DNA of 14,161 nucleotides from JAKACA01 sp050010115 (GCA_050010115.1 JBEKLQ010000107.1:1-14161); one strand, 5' to 3'. Positions 1 through 7,165 are shown, counted from the first letter of the stretch. The notes: generated by a model from the letters alone, not told the origin. Program-made: numbers and translations.

Positions 1-78
1 CGAGCAATGCCGTTCTCCTCGCTCTGTTTCTCGAACCTTTGACAGTCCGAAAACCTAGGCAGGAGGCGGCGTTGCTCG
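1..78. other. Long imperfect inverted repeat (hairpin) at window edge
   Basis: Bases 1-12 (CGAGCAATGCCG) pair with 67-78 (CGGCGTTGCTCG) over 12 consecutive positions with one G-U wobble. After a bulged T13 the helix continues, with 14-19 pairing against 61-66. That makes about 18 pairs closing a loop of roughly 41 bases. No reading frame uses it, and no T-run follows the right arm. It could be an RNA structure, the end of a small mobile element, or the edge of a larger feature cut by the window boundary. The pairing is seen directly; the role is unknown. Confidence 0.5.
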
Positions 79-316
79 CTTCTCAGCTGGTCAGGGAACC
101 CACGGATGCGTCAGAAGAGCCACAAATATAGGAGCGTCAGCGGTGGGTGATGCCTGGCGACCGCGCCGCCGGTGGGCGCCGCGCCGCCGGTGGCGACGGC
201 GGCCGAGTGATACTCCTGGGCCCGCGATCAGCGCTGCCGGCGCGGCGGTGCTGGTCGCGGACTCCCTCAGCTGACGCGCTTGGTGTAGGTCCTCACCTCC
301 GCGGCGAGTGAAGTCT

Positions 317-649
317 TCACGGACCTCGCCGTCGCCGCGGTCGTCGACGCCGCCACGCCGCCAGCTCAGCTGCCGATGCCAACAAGGCGTTGCACAGGCC
401 GATCTGCGCCTGCACGGTTGCCGGCGGGATGGTCCGGTCGTGGATCTTGGCGGCGAAGAGCGCGTTCTTGATCTGGCCGGCGATGTCGTCACGTGCGTAC
501 TCGAGCTCCGAGAGCGCCGCGTCGGTCGAGACGTAGGTGGAGTCTCCCGGCGATGTGCTCTCGATCGCAGCCGTGGCCGCTTGCAGCGTGTCAGTGCCAA
601 GCTCGCCGACGCTGGAGCCGATCTGCTTGTAGCAGGGGCAGATGGAACC
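317..649 (-). pseudogene. Remnant: C-terminal tail resembling alkaline-phosphatase-superfamily protein
   Basis: This is the last 110 residues of a minus-strand frame whose first part is a MarR-like regulator (next entry). From about CPCYKQIGSSVGELGTDTL the sequence changes character. It becomes an alpha-helical, Ala/Ser-rich tail with STYVSTDAALSELEYARDDI and QIKNALFAA. From memory this resembles the extreme C-terminus of actinobacterial alkaline-phosphatase-like or phosphodiesterase proteins, where a short 'tyrosine-lysine-gln, fixed helix, DxxAxQI' tail follows the catalytic domain. The catalytic domain is absent. After SAAEL the frame runs into an arginine stretch and stops at 317. A neighbouring frame continues more naturally (ending YTKRVS, stop at 267-269), so a frameshift near 355-360 is possible. 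Family assignment is moderate to low; non-functionality is likely. Confidence 0.4.
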
Positions 650-1207
650 GGTTGTCACGTTCGCGACCGGCCGGAGCCCCGGCTCCTGCCGGTGCACTTT
701 GCTGAACAGCCCATACCCCAAGATCGGCAGACAATCGGGCAGATCGACGTCGAGCTGGCTGACCAACGCCCACAGGGACGCCCGAAGCTGGTCGAGTTGA
801 GGCTTGCCGAGCCGTGCCTCCCAGCGCTTCTCGACAAAGCCGAACAGCGGCCGCCACACCTCCTGAGCCTTCCGGCCGGCGCTGGTGGCGCGAACCACCC
901 AGTCGGAGCGGGGCGGCTACGGGCGGGGGTCAGCCGGATCGGGTTCGACGACGATGTACCCCCATCTCTGCATGCCGGCCAGATTTGTCCACGTGCGAGC
1001 GAGGCGTTCCAGCTCGCGGACGGTCAATCCCTCCTCGCCAACGAACTTCATGCAGTTTGACCACGTCGCCATCGACACGAGCCAAGGACCGTTCCGCGTG
1101 CCGCTCGTCGAGCCATGGTCAGTAGTCCGGTGGGCGATCTGCCGCTCGGATTCGTTGTCAAACTCGATCGTGAACGCGGCCAACACCTGGGAGAGGAGGG
1201 TGGGAAA
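650..1207 (-). pseudogene. MarR-like winged-helix regulator broken by an in-frame amber codon
   Basis: One minus-strand frame reads FPTLLSQVLAAFTIEFDNE, then GPWLVSMATWSNCMKFVGEE, LTVRELERLARTWTNLAGMQ, RWGYIVVEPDPADPRP, then TAG at 917-919. It continues in the same frame with PPRSDWVVRATSAGRKAQEV and ends around LPDCLPILGYGLFS. The order is that of a compact MarR/winged-helix regulator: helix-turn-helix near TVRELERLARTWTNLAGM, wing near PDPADPRP, dimerisation helices after it. Relatives as I remember them have a lysine where the TAG lies, which a single A-to-T change (AAG to TAG) would explain. No good start is visible: upstream lies a repeat array, and a GTG at 1184-1186 would lose a few residues. 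The 3' end is fused to an unrelated tail. It is probably inactive, unless the amber codon is a sequencing error. Confidence 0.6.
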
Positions 1208-1268
1208 CGGGGAGGCGAGAGCGCAGGGTCGCCCAGGGTAGGTTGCCGGCGCACTGCCGGCGCACGAC

Positions 1269-1456
1269 GGCTCGGTGTCACGGGAACTTTGCACTGTGCC
1301 GAGTAGCGGTGACAGCGGCGAGTCGCCGGCCGGCGCACGACGGGCGCACACCGGCTCGGTGTCACGGGAACTTTGCACTGTGCCGAGTAGCGGTGACAGC
1401 GGCGAGTCGCCGGCCGGCGCACAGTAGCGGTGACAGCGGCGAGTCGCCGGCCGGCG
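1269..1456. repeat. Tandem repeat, 84-bp period with a third truncated copy
   Basis: A 70-bp unit beginning GGCTCGGTGTCACGGGAACT occurs at 1269-1338 and again at 1353-1422, apparently identical, with a 14-bp spacer (period 84). The last 34 bp of the unit, starting AGTAGCGGTGACAGCGG, occur a third time at 1423-1456 directly abutting copy two. Inside the unit are short dyads: CTCGG/CCGAG around the AACTTTGC core, TGTCAC/GTGACA, CGGCGA/TCGCCG and the palindrome GCCGGC. Frames across it are open but meaningless. It lies just upstream of the broken MarR-like gene and may have displaced its start. It could be an extragenic palindromic repeat family; copies elsewhere in the genome would settle this. 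Confidence 0.85.
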
Positions 1457-1521
1457 TTTGGCGGAACCGTCCGGTTCTCCGGATTTCAGACGACGCGCCG
1501 CTCGGCCGTCAGGTGGCTCGG

Positions 1522-1836
1522 TTAGTCGCCGGTGTTGACGATGTCGCTTGGTTCGAATAGGAGCAGCGAGGTTTCTTCGTCGGCGTGCGGCTCGTGGGAG
1601 CGACCTCGCGGGGCGACGTAGCAGTCTCCCGGCTTGAGCACCACGTCGTCGCCGTCGTCCATCCTGATCGTTAGGCAGCCGGACAGTACGAGGAAGAACT
1701 CGTCAGTCTCGGGATGACTGTGCCGGGTGAAGCTGCCGTCGACCTTGACGACCCGCACGTCGTAATCGTTCACGACGGCGACGGTCCGCGGGGACCAGTG
1801 CTCAGCGAGCGACGACAAGACCACGTCGATGTTCAC
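1522..1836 (-). CDS. Small cupin-domain protein
   Basis: A 104-residue single-domain cupin. Motif 1 is seen as GSFTRHSHPETDEFFLVLSG (residues 34-53), with metal-binding candidates His39, His41 and Glu46. Motif 2 is GDCYVAPRGRSH, with His81. This is the normal spacing for a monocupin beta-barrel that binds a divalent metal; the substrate cannot be read from sequence. I chose the GTG at 1834-1836, because relatives begin with a similar xNIDxVLxxLxEHWSPR stretch. An ATG at 1852-1854 would add six residues, and neither has a clear Shine-Dalgarno sequence. The protein ends abruptly after VNTGD, a little shorter than relatives I recall. It stands alone between a repeat array and decayed sequence, so no operon suggests a pathway. 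Fold assignment is firm, function unknown. Confidence 0.85.
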   Translation of the reverse strand: MNIDVVLSSLAEHWSPRTVAVVNDYDVRVVKVDGSFTRHSHPETDEFFLVLSGCLTIRMDDGDDVVLKPGDCYVAPRGRSHEPHADEETSLLLFEPSDIVNTGD

Positions 1837-1976
1837 GGGTGAGGAAGGCCCCATGCGGCCATGCTGCCATCGACCCGGCATCGAGCCCTGGTCCCCGCGC
1901 TGCTCTCGGTTTTTGGCCGGGCACTTGCGAGCACCGCCGATCATGGCGAGAAACCCTTCACCTCCCGGCGAAGTCG

Positions 1977-1998
1977 CGCCCCGATTCCTTACGGGGCG
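1977..1998. other. Perfect 7-bp stem-loop in gene-poor stretch
   Basis: CGCCCCG (1977-1983) and CGGGGCG (1992-1998) form a perfect 7-bp stem with an eight-base loop. It lies in the 480-base interval between the exporter (stop at 2317) and the cupin gene, both on the minus strand. It could end transcription from the exporter, but no T-run follows on that strand, so terminator function is only a guess. Apart from this and the fragment at 2048-2215, I see nothing convincing between 1837 and 2316. Confidence 0.35.
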
Positions 1999-2047
1999 TT
2001 CGGGTCGCGGGAGCGAAGGGAAAACCCGGATGGATGTCAGCTGCGAC

Positions 2048-2215
2048 AGGGTATCGGCCGCGGTGCAGCACCATGGGTTAGTGCGGCAGCACGTCGGGCT
2101 TGCGGACCGACGCCCGCCAACCGTCGGGATAGGGCTCCAACCCGCGAAAGAAAGGCGACAGCTTTGTGATCGGCTCGCCGACAAACCGATCAAGCGACTG
2201 CCGGAGGTCGCCCAT
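2048..2215 (-). pseudogene. Short protein fragment with a premature TAA
   Basis: From the ATG at 2213-2215 a minus-strand frame reads MGDLRQSLDRFVGEPITKLS, FFRGLEPYPDGWRASVRKPD, VLPH, then TAA at 2078-2080. Past the stop the same frame goes on as PMVLHRGRYP before losing protein-like character. I have a weak memory of actinobacterial proteins with the continuous string VLPHYPMVLHRGG, so a Tyr codon may have become TAA. I cannot name the family with confidence. The composition (aromatic, mixed charge, proline-spaced) is more protein-like than the neighbouring frames. No Shine-Dalgarno precedes the ATG, and it lies 102 bp downstream of the exporter on the same strand. Likely a decayed fragment; a genuine 45-residue peptide cannot be excluded. 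Confidence 0.35.
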
Positions 2216-2316
2216 GACGTCGGTGCCACTCAGCGCACGACAGGCGGCGAGCAACAGAAGAGAGACGGACTGAAAGTGGCGCAACGCGGTCGGATGGCGG
2301 CGGCGGCCGCTCGTCC

Positions 2317-4200
2317 CTACGCTCGCCTGGCGCTGTGGGTGTAGACGGGCGAGGGGACCGGTTCGCTGGGCGACGGCGTAGCCCCGTCCGGCTCGGCTGC
2401 ACTGTCGAGACTGTCGAGCAGGACAGCTCCGACCTCGCCAGTGGGCGCCCCGACACCTTGGCCGTTAAGGACGGCTTTCTGGGCGATCGACTCCGCGTCC
2501 TCGTGCACGAACTTCTCACCTCGAAGCGCCGAGGCGATCGCCGCGATCACGCTCATCACGACAGCGAAGATGAGGATGAGGAGCAGGGCACTCTTGAACG
2601 ACGGCCCGATGAGGTGGGGGAAGAAGGACCGGCTGGTGAGGTAGGCAGCTTGGGCAGGAGCGAGGTGACCGAGCACTGCCGGGCCGAGCAGGCTCTTCAG
2701 CGGGTTGTAGCCCAGGAAGGCGGCAAAGATGTAGCCGAGCGGCGGCACGTGGGCGAGCTGGGCCGCCTTGGTCGCGGGGATGCCGTGAGCGACAAGGCCC
2801 TGGTACATCGCCGAGGGCACTTTGGCGTTGAGTCCCAAGACGAGCAGCGTGAAGAAGAGCCCCATCGAGAGCGGCATGCCGGAGTTCGCGAACGTGACCC
2901 GCATCCCCGAGGCCGCCCCGCGGTGGCGAGCGGGCACCGAGTTCATGATCGAGGCGGTGTTCGGCGAAGCGAACATGCCACCGCCGATCCCCGAGAGGAA
3001 CATCACGGCGGCGAAGGGCCAGTAGGCGAAGTTGGCCGGGAATGCCATCATCGCCCCGTACGTCGCGGCCGACAGGAGCATCCCGGCGGTCGCGAAGGGC
3101 CGAGCACCGTAGCGGTCCGACAGCTTGCCCGACAGCGGCCCGGCGACCACGAAGCCGAGCATCCAGGGGATCATGTAGATGCCAGCCCACAGTGGCGTGT
3201 CGACGAACCGGTAGCCGTGCTGGGGCAGCCAGATGCCCTGGAACCAGATCATCAACATGAACTGGAAACCGCCCCGCCCGACCGAGCCGAGGAAGGACGC
3301 CGCGTTGCCGGCGGTGAACGCCCGGATGCGGAACAGCGACAGGCGGAACATCGGCTCGGCCACGTGCATCTCGACGATGACGAAGACGACGAGCAGCGCC
3401 AGACCGCCGAAGATCAGCTCCAGCACAAAGGGGTTCCCCCAGCCGGTGAGGGAGTGACCATAGGGCTGGATACCGTAGGTGACGCCCGTGAGGATGATGC
3501 CGAGGCCCGCGGCAAACGAGAGGTTCCCGAGCCAGTCGATCTTCGCCTTGATGCGGACGCCGATCTCCTTCAACTTCAGGTAGGCCCAAACCGTCCCGAA
3601 GAGCCCGACCGGCACGTTGGCGAGGAAGACCCAGCGCCAGCCCACCTGTGCCAGCAGCCCCCCGGCGAGGATGCCGAGGAAGGAGCCGAGAATCGCAGCG
3701 ACCATGTTCATTCCGAGGGCGAGGCCGAGCTGCTCGGAGGGGAAGGCGTCGGTGATGATGGCCGCCGAGTTCGCCATGAGCAGTGCCCCGCCGATGGCCT
3801 GGAACATCCGCAGGATGACGAGCTCCAGGGCGCCTGTCGAGCCCGTGCTCCAGACCGTCGACAGCAGGATCGCCCCGAGGGTGAACCAGGCGAAACCGAG
3901 GTTGTACATCCTCACCCGGCCGAAGATGTCGCCGATGCGCCCGACGGTCACCACGATGGCGGCCAGCACCAGCATGTAGCCCATCATGATCCAGAGCAGG
4001 TACGGGAAGTTGGCCGACTGGAGGGGGTTCAGGTGGACGCCCCGGAAGATGACCGGCAGGGCGATGAGGAGGCTCGTGGCGTTGAGCGTCGCCAGCACCG
4101 TCCCGACGGTGGTGTTGGAGAGGACGACCCACTTGTAGTGCGGCCCTACGACCGGCGACTGGGTTGGCACCGTTGGTGCCGTTGGTGCCAATGCGGTCAT
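2317..4200 (-). CDS. MFS drug exporter, DHA2 (EmrB/QacA-like) 14-TM family
   Basis: A 627-residue inner-membrane antiporter, expected to export drugs or other toxic small molecules with proton uptake. Motif A is GRIGDIFGRVR (residues 87-97). Motif B covers RMFQAIGGALLMANSAA (131-147). The motif C region lies at 172-199 with GSFLGILAGGLLAQVGWRW. A second motif-A-like loop reads GPLSGKLSDRYGARP. The many hydrophobic helices fit 14 segments. The protein is longer than the usual 480-550 because of an extended loop before the last helix (around GYNPLKSLLGPAVLGHLAPA) and a Ser/Pro-rich cytoplasmic tail of about 60 residues. Its ATG (4198-4200) overlaps the TGA of the MarR gene as ATGA, so translation is probably coupled and the repressor likely controls it. 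The substrate is not readable. Confidence 0.93.
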   Translation of the reverse strand: MTALAPTAPTVPTQSPVVGPHYKWVVLSNTTVGTVLATLNATSLLIALPVIFRGVHLNPLQSANFPYLLWIMMGYMLVLAAIVVTVGRIGDIFGRVRMYNLGFAWFTLGAILLSTVWSTGSTGALELVILRMFQAIGGALLMANSAAIITDAFPSEQLGLALGMNMVAAILGSFLGILAGGLLAQVGWRWVFLANVPVGLFGTVWAYLKLKEIGVRIKAKIDWLGNLSFAAGLGIILTGVTYGIQPYGHSLTGWGNPFVLELIFGGLALLVVFVIVEMHVAEPMFRLSLFRIRAFTAGNAASFLGSVGRGGFQFMLMIWFQGIWLPQHGYRFVDTPLWAGIYMIPWMLGFVVAGPLSGKLSDRYGARPFATAGMLLSAATYGAMMAFPANFAYWPFAAVMFLSGIGGGMFASPNTASIMNSVPARHRGAASGMRVTFANSGMPLSMGLFFTLLVLGLNAKVPSAMYQGLVAHGIPATKAAQLAHVPPLGYIFAAFLGYNPLKSLLGPAVLGHLAPAQAAYLTSRSFFPHLIGPSFKSALLLILIFAVVMSVIAAIASALRGEKFVHEDAESIAQKAVLNGQGVGAPTGEVGAVLLDSLDSAAEPDGATPSPSEPVPSPVYTHSARRA

Positions 4201-4706
4201 GAGCGCACCTCCATTGCCTCGCGGCGGTCGCCTGCCATCGCCGGGACCTTGTCCGGGCGCTCGGTCGCGAACGACTCGAGCAGGGCCACGGCCCGCTCGA
4301 GCGCCAGCCGGTCGGCCTTGCTCAAGCGTTCGAGGCGTTCGGCGAGCCAGGCGTTGCCGAGCTGTTCGCGCCGGGCGAGCAGCTCAGCACCTTTGGCGGT
4401 GGCCACGAGGTGCACGCCCCGGCGGTCGGCGGGGTTCGCCCGGCGGGCGACGAGGCCGGCCTCCTCGAGCTTGTCGGCGAGGCGTGTCATGGCCGGGGAG
4501 GGCAGGCCCTCGATCTCGGCGAGCTGCCCGACGCCAAGTGGCCCGCCGCCCACCACGGTGGCGAGTGCGGAGAGCTGGGCGATGGTCAGCTCGGAGAGGT
4601 CGAGGCGCCGAAGCTGGCGACTCAGGCGGATCATCGACAGCCGGAGCCGGCCTGCCAGCACGTTGGGCATGCTCGCCTCGCCCCTTCCGCTCGTCGCTCG
4701 GCTCAT
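4197..4706 (-). CDS. MarR-family transcriptional repressor
   Basis: A 169-residue dimeric winged-helix regulator. The frame is open further upstream, but the ATG at 4704-4706 is chosen because GGAGGAGG sits seven bases before it. The N-terminal dimer helix is at about 14-35 and the helix-turn-helix at 55-83, with LGVGQLAEIEGLPSPAMTRL. The wing contains NPADRRGVHLVATAKG (91-106), with the Asp-Arg-Arg signature of MarR proteins. C-terminal dimer helices follow. It is the first gene of a two-gene operon with the exporter. The expected mode is autorepression relieved when an exporter substrate binds; an imperfect palindrome at 4783-4802 is the best candidate operator. The family is firm; the ligand is unknown. 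Confidence 0.92.
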   Translation of the reverse strand: MSRATSGRGEASMPNVLAGRLRLSMIRLSRQLRRLDLSELTIAQLSALATVVGGGPLGVGQLAEIEGLPSPAMTRLADKLEEAGLVARRANPADRRGVHLVATAKGAELLARREQLGNAWLAERLERLSKADRLALERAVALLESFATERPDKVPAMAGDRREAMEVRS

Positions 4707-5049
4707 TACGACGCCTCCTCCCGAACCTGCCCAGCCGCCGAAGCTGCGCCTTCCGGCCACCGGTGCCGAACACCAGGTCCCAACTAATGTATCAACAGTA
4801 CTAAATGCCGAAGGCATCAATCAAGGCCAACTGCTGTCATCGCCGATCATCGCCGCGATGTTCGGCCTCGCGGGTGGTTCAGATGGTGTGGCGGATCCAG
4901 CCCTGACGCTCTACGGTCATCTCGGGAGCTCCTCGTTGTACGACGTCACCAGTGGCGGTGACGGCTGGTGCGGCGGCGAGGGCAGGACCGGCTCAAGTGC
5001 GGCTGTCCACCCGCCGATAATCGCGTGGACACCTCCGCGGGAGCCGCTG
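4707..5049. other. Divergent intergenic region, MarR operon / diguanylate cyclase
   Basis: 343 bases between two divergent starts. The left half has an AT-richer patch (4783-4806) holding the candidate MarR operator, and beside it a small hairpin ATGCC-GAA-GGCAT at 4805-4817. On the minus strand TTGATT (4824-4819) and TACTGT (4800-4795) are 18 bases apart and could be a weak sigma-70 promoter overlapping the operator. The right half (about 4850-5038) has no ORF or structure I trust. The cyclase frame is open through it, but without start-site support. Confidence 0.45.
4783..4802 (-). promoter_or_regulatory. Candidate MarR operator (imperfect palindrome)
   Basis: The 20 bases ACTAATGTATCAACAGTACT match their own reverse complement at 12 positions, giving the pattern AnTAnTGTnnnnACAnTAnT in the opposite orientation. 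The core TGT-N4-ACA is flanked by symmetric TA steps. It lies 77 bases upstream of the MarR start, in the AT-richest patch of the intergenic region, and overlaps any plausible minus-strand promoter. MarR proteins commonly bind such about 20-bp dyads. Binding is inferred from position and symmetry. Confidence 0.5.
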
Positions 5050-6564
5050 ATGAGCCCACACCAAGACACCGCGAGCGCGGCTCCCGTGAGCAACTTTCTC
5101 ACGTCGCTGTTCCAGTTCGAGGGCGACGTCAACGGGCCGGGCGTGAAGCGGGTCCTGAAGGCCGTCACGTACATCTACCTGGGATTACCAGCCTACGGCC
5201 TTGCGCTCATCTTGCTCTGGCGCCACGTGCGGTCCGAAGCGGACCTTTGGGCTGCGCTCGTGGCGATGGCCTTGTTCGTCGCAATCAACGCCTCCGACTT
5301 CTGGCACCTCGAGCATGGAGCGATGGCCGAGTTCACGCCCCTGAAGGCTCTGATCGAGGTCTGGCTCGCAACCGGCACGTTCGCTCTCTTCGGGGCGACT
5401 TTTGGCGTTCACGGCGGGGCGTTCCTCCTTCTGCCCTGTCTCCCGTTCCTCACGACCGCGCTGATGGGCAAGCCGGTGATGATCGCAGGCGGCTGGCTCG
5501 GGCTCATCGCCTCGCTCATTGTCGAAACCACGGCACAGTGGCCCGCGTCCGAGGCGCTCCCCGTCACGGCGTTGTTCGCCGTCGGAGCTGGCGCCGCCGC
5601 CCTGATGGTCAACGAGGTCGTGCGGGGCTCGATCCGTGACGGCCACGTGAGCCGCTCCCTCGCCGAGCTGGCGGCCCACGCCAGCACGCTGCGAGAGTGG
5701 CCGGACGGCCTGGAGCCCGTGGCGGCCACACTGGCTACGGCGATGGACGTGGATCGTTTCGCTGTGTGCATCCGCCTCGCCCCAGGCACCCTTCTCGAGC
5801 AGGTGTTCTCGTGGCCCGACGCTGACTGGGCATCCATCGGCGCTGCCGCTGGCTCGGCCAGCTCAGTCCGCGAGCTCGGACTGGCGGCTCTGAGGAAGGG
5901 TGACCCGCTGCATGACGCGACCATCTATGCCACCCCAGCGTTCAGCGCGGCAGCCGGCCTCGTGGTCCTCTGCCCGTTCCGGGGCAGCACGGGCTCGCCG
6001 GTGGACACCACCATCGCCACCACGGTGGCGCGTCTGCTCGCCTCGATGTTCGACCGCAGCCGCGTCATCGCCGGTCTGGTCGACTTGGCGCACACCGACG
6101 AGCTGACCGGTCTGCCGAACCGGCGCCGCCTCTTCGAGGCGTTGCACCGGGAGGCGGCCCGGTCGAGGCGAAGCCGGGCACCCCTCAGCGTGGCCATGTT
6201 GGATGTGGACAACTTCAAGGCTTACAACGACCGGTTCGGTCACTCGGCAGGAGATCAATTGTTGCGCCTCTTTGCCGAACGGACCGTTGCGAGGCTCCGC
6301 GGCCAGGACCTGATCGCCCGCTACGGGGGAGAGGAATTCTGCCTTGTGCTGCCGGACACCGAGTCGGCTGGGGCTGCCGACCTGGTCGACGCTCTCCGCC
6401 GCCTCGGGGCTGGGGTCGACCCACTCGGCGACCGCGTGACGTTCTCCGCCGGCATCGCCACGTGGAATGGGAGCGAGTCGATCGACGACCTCGTGCTTCG
6501 AGCGGACACGAACTTGTACGCCGCCAAGGAGACCGGGCGGGATCGGATCGTCACCCTGGCCTGA
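5050..6564 (+). CDS. Membrane diguanylate cyclase (6 TM, GAF-like region, GGDEF)
   Basis: A 504-residue inner-membrane protein predicted to make c-di-GMP from two GTP. Six hydrophobic helices lie at about 39-57, 65-82, 100-118, 121-138, 143-160 and 168-188. A GAF-like cytoplasmic region (about 215-338) follows. The GGDEF domain starts at HTDELTGLPNRRRL (348-361), with LDVDNFK (384-390) supplying metal-binding aspartates. The active loop is GGEEF (426-430). RGQD (417-420) sits five residues before it, the position of the RxxD product-inhibition site. The domain therefore looks active and feedback-inhibited. The frame is open far upstream, but the ATG at 5050 has GGGAG six bases before it and the first membrane helix follows soon after. 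It is divergent from the MarR operon. The signal sensed by the membrane part is unknown. Confidence 0.92.
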   Translation: MSPHQDTASAAPVSNFLTSLFQFEGDVNGPGVKRVLKAVTYIYLGLPAYGLALILLWRHVRSEADLWAALVAMALFVAINASDFWHLEHGAMAEFTPLKALIEVWLATGTFALFGATFGVHGGAFLLLPCLPFLTTALMGKPVMIAGGWLGLIASLIVETTAQWPASEALPVTALFAVGAGAAALMVNEVVRGSIRDGHVSRSLAELAAHASTLREWPDGLEPVAATLATAMDVDRFAVCIRLAPGTLLEQVFSWPDADWASIGAAAGSASSVRELGLAALRKGDPLHDATIYATPAFSAAAGLVVLCPFRGSTGSPVDTTIATTVARLLASMFDRSRVIAGLVDLAHTDELTGLPNRRRLFEALHREAARSRRSRAPLSVAMLDVDNFKAYNDRFGHSAGDQLLRLFAERTVARLRGQDLIARYGGEEFCLVLPDTESAGAADLVDALRRLGAGVDPLGDRVTFSAGIATWNGSESIDDLVLRADTNLYAAKETGRDRIVTLA

Positions 6565-6631
6565 CGGGGCGGGCTCGGGCCGACCACGGTACGGGCTGAT
6601 CGGCGAGACTGGGTACCTCTGAGGAGACCTC

Positions 6632-7165
6632 ATGCCGATTAGCACCGCCGACGCCGATGCCCTCGTCGCCGATTGGGTCACCGACCCATCGCTGCGAGCG
6701 CATCTCGCTGCCGTGAGCACCGTGATGCGGTCCGCTGCCCTGACCTACGGCGGCACTGACGCCGACCCGGAAGCTTGGGCGCTCGCCGGTCTGCTTCACG
6801 ATGCGGACTGGCAGCTTGATCCGGACCATCACCCGGACCGGATTGTTGCCTGGCTCCGCCAACGAGGCGAAGATGACGTGGCCGAAGCGGTCGCCACACA
6901 CAGCACCGCATGGGGCACTCCCGCCACGCTCATGGGGTCCTGCCTGCTGGCGTTCGATGAACTTACGGGTTTCGTCGTTGCCGTCGGCAAGGTAAACCCT
7001 GAAGGAATCCGCGGCGTCACCGTCCCGGGGGTGCTCAAGAAACTGAAAAGACCGAGCTTCGCGGTTTCCGTCGATCGCAGCGAGGTTGCTGCCGGCGCCG
7101 CAATCCTCGGGATTGGCCTGGAGGATGCTGTCGGTTTCGTTCTCTCCGTGCTTGGCAAAGGCTGA
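6632..7165 (+). CDS. HD-domain protein, putative phosphohydrolase
   Basis: A 177-residue cytoplasmic HD-superfamily protein. His24 (LRAHLAAVSTVMRSAA) and the His56-Asp57 pair in GLLHDADW are candidate metal ligands, with a further His90 in ATHS. The family's later segment DELTGFVVAVGKVNP is visible, then VPGVLKKLKRPSFAVSVDRS, which matches the conserved 'DELTGL ... VKKK ... FA..VDR' order of small stand-alone HDIG proteins I recall. Such proteins are usually annotated as metal-dependent hydrolases of unknown substrate. The domain is shorter than, and distinct from, HD-GYP c-di-GMP phosphodiesterases, and no GYP motif is seen. The start is supported by GAGGAG five bases before the ATG. It lies 67 bp after the cyclase on the same strand and may be cotranscribed. 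Confidence 0.85.
   Translation: MPISTADADALVADWVTDPSLRAHLAAVSTVMRSAALTYGGTDADPEAWALAGLLHDADWQLDPDHHPDRIVAWLRQRGEDDVAEAVATHSTAWGTPATLMGSCLLAFDELTGFVVAVGKVNPEGIRGVTVPGVLKKLKRPSFAVSVDRSEVAAGAAILGIGLEDAVGFVLSVLGKG

Noticed and set aside
1..78. Edge hairpin as an integron attC site
   Set aside because: The right arm contains GTTGCTC, which does not fit the GTTRRRY core, and no integrase or cassette structure is present.
308..1060. Plus-strand open frame opposite the MarR-like remnant
   Set aside because: No recognisable domain. The opposite strand has conserved-looking protein segments despite its stop codon.
1269..1456. Tandem repeat as a CRISPR array
   Set aside because: Spacers are absent or 14 bp, units are 70 bp, there are only two full copies and no cas genes.
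2335..5049. Very long plus-strand open frame running into the diguanylate cyclase, antisense to the exporter and MarR genes
   Set aside because: Composition is Arg/Glu/Asp/His-rich low-complexity, as expected opposite a GC-rich gene. The minus strand carries clear MFS and MarR motifs. Only the part from 5050 is real.
6632..7165. HD protein as an HD-GYP c-di-GMP phosphodiesterase completing the c-di-GMP set
   Set aside because: It is too short, lacks the GYP motif and extra metal ligands, and its DELTG segment fits the small HDIG family instead.
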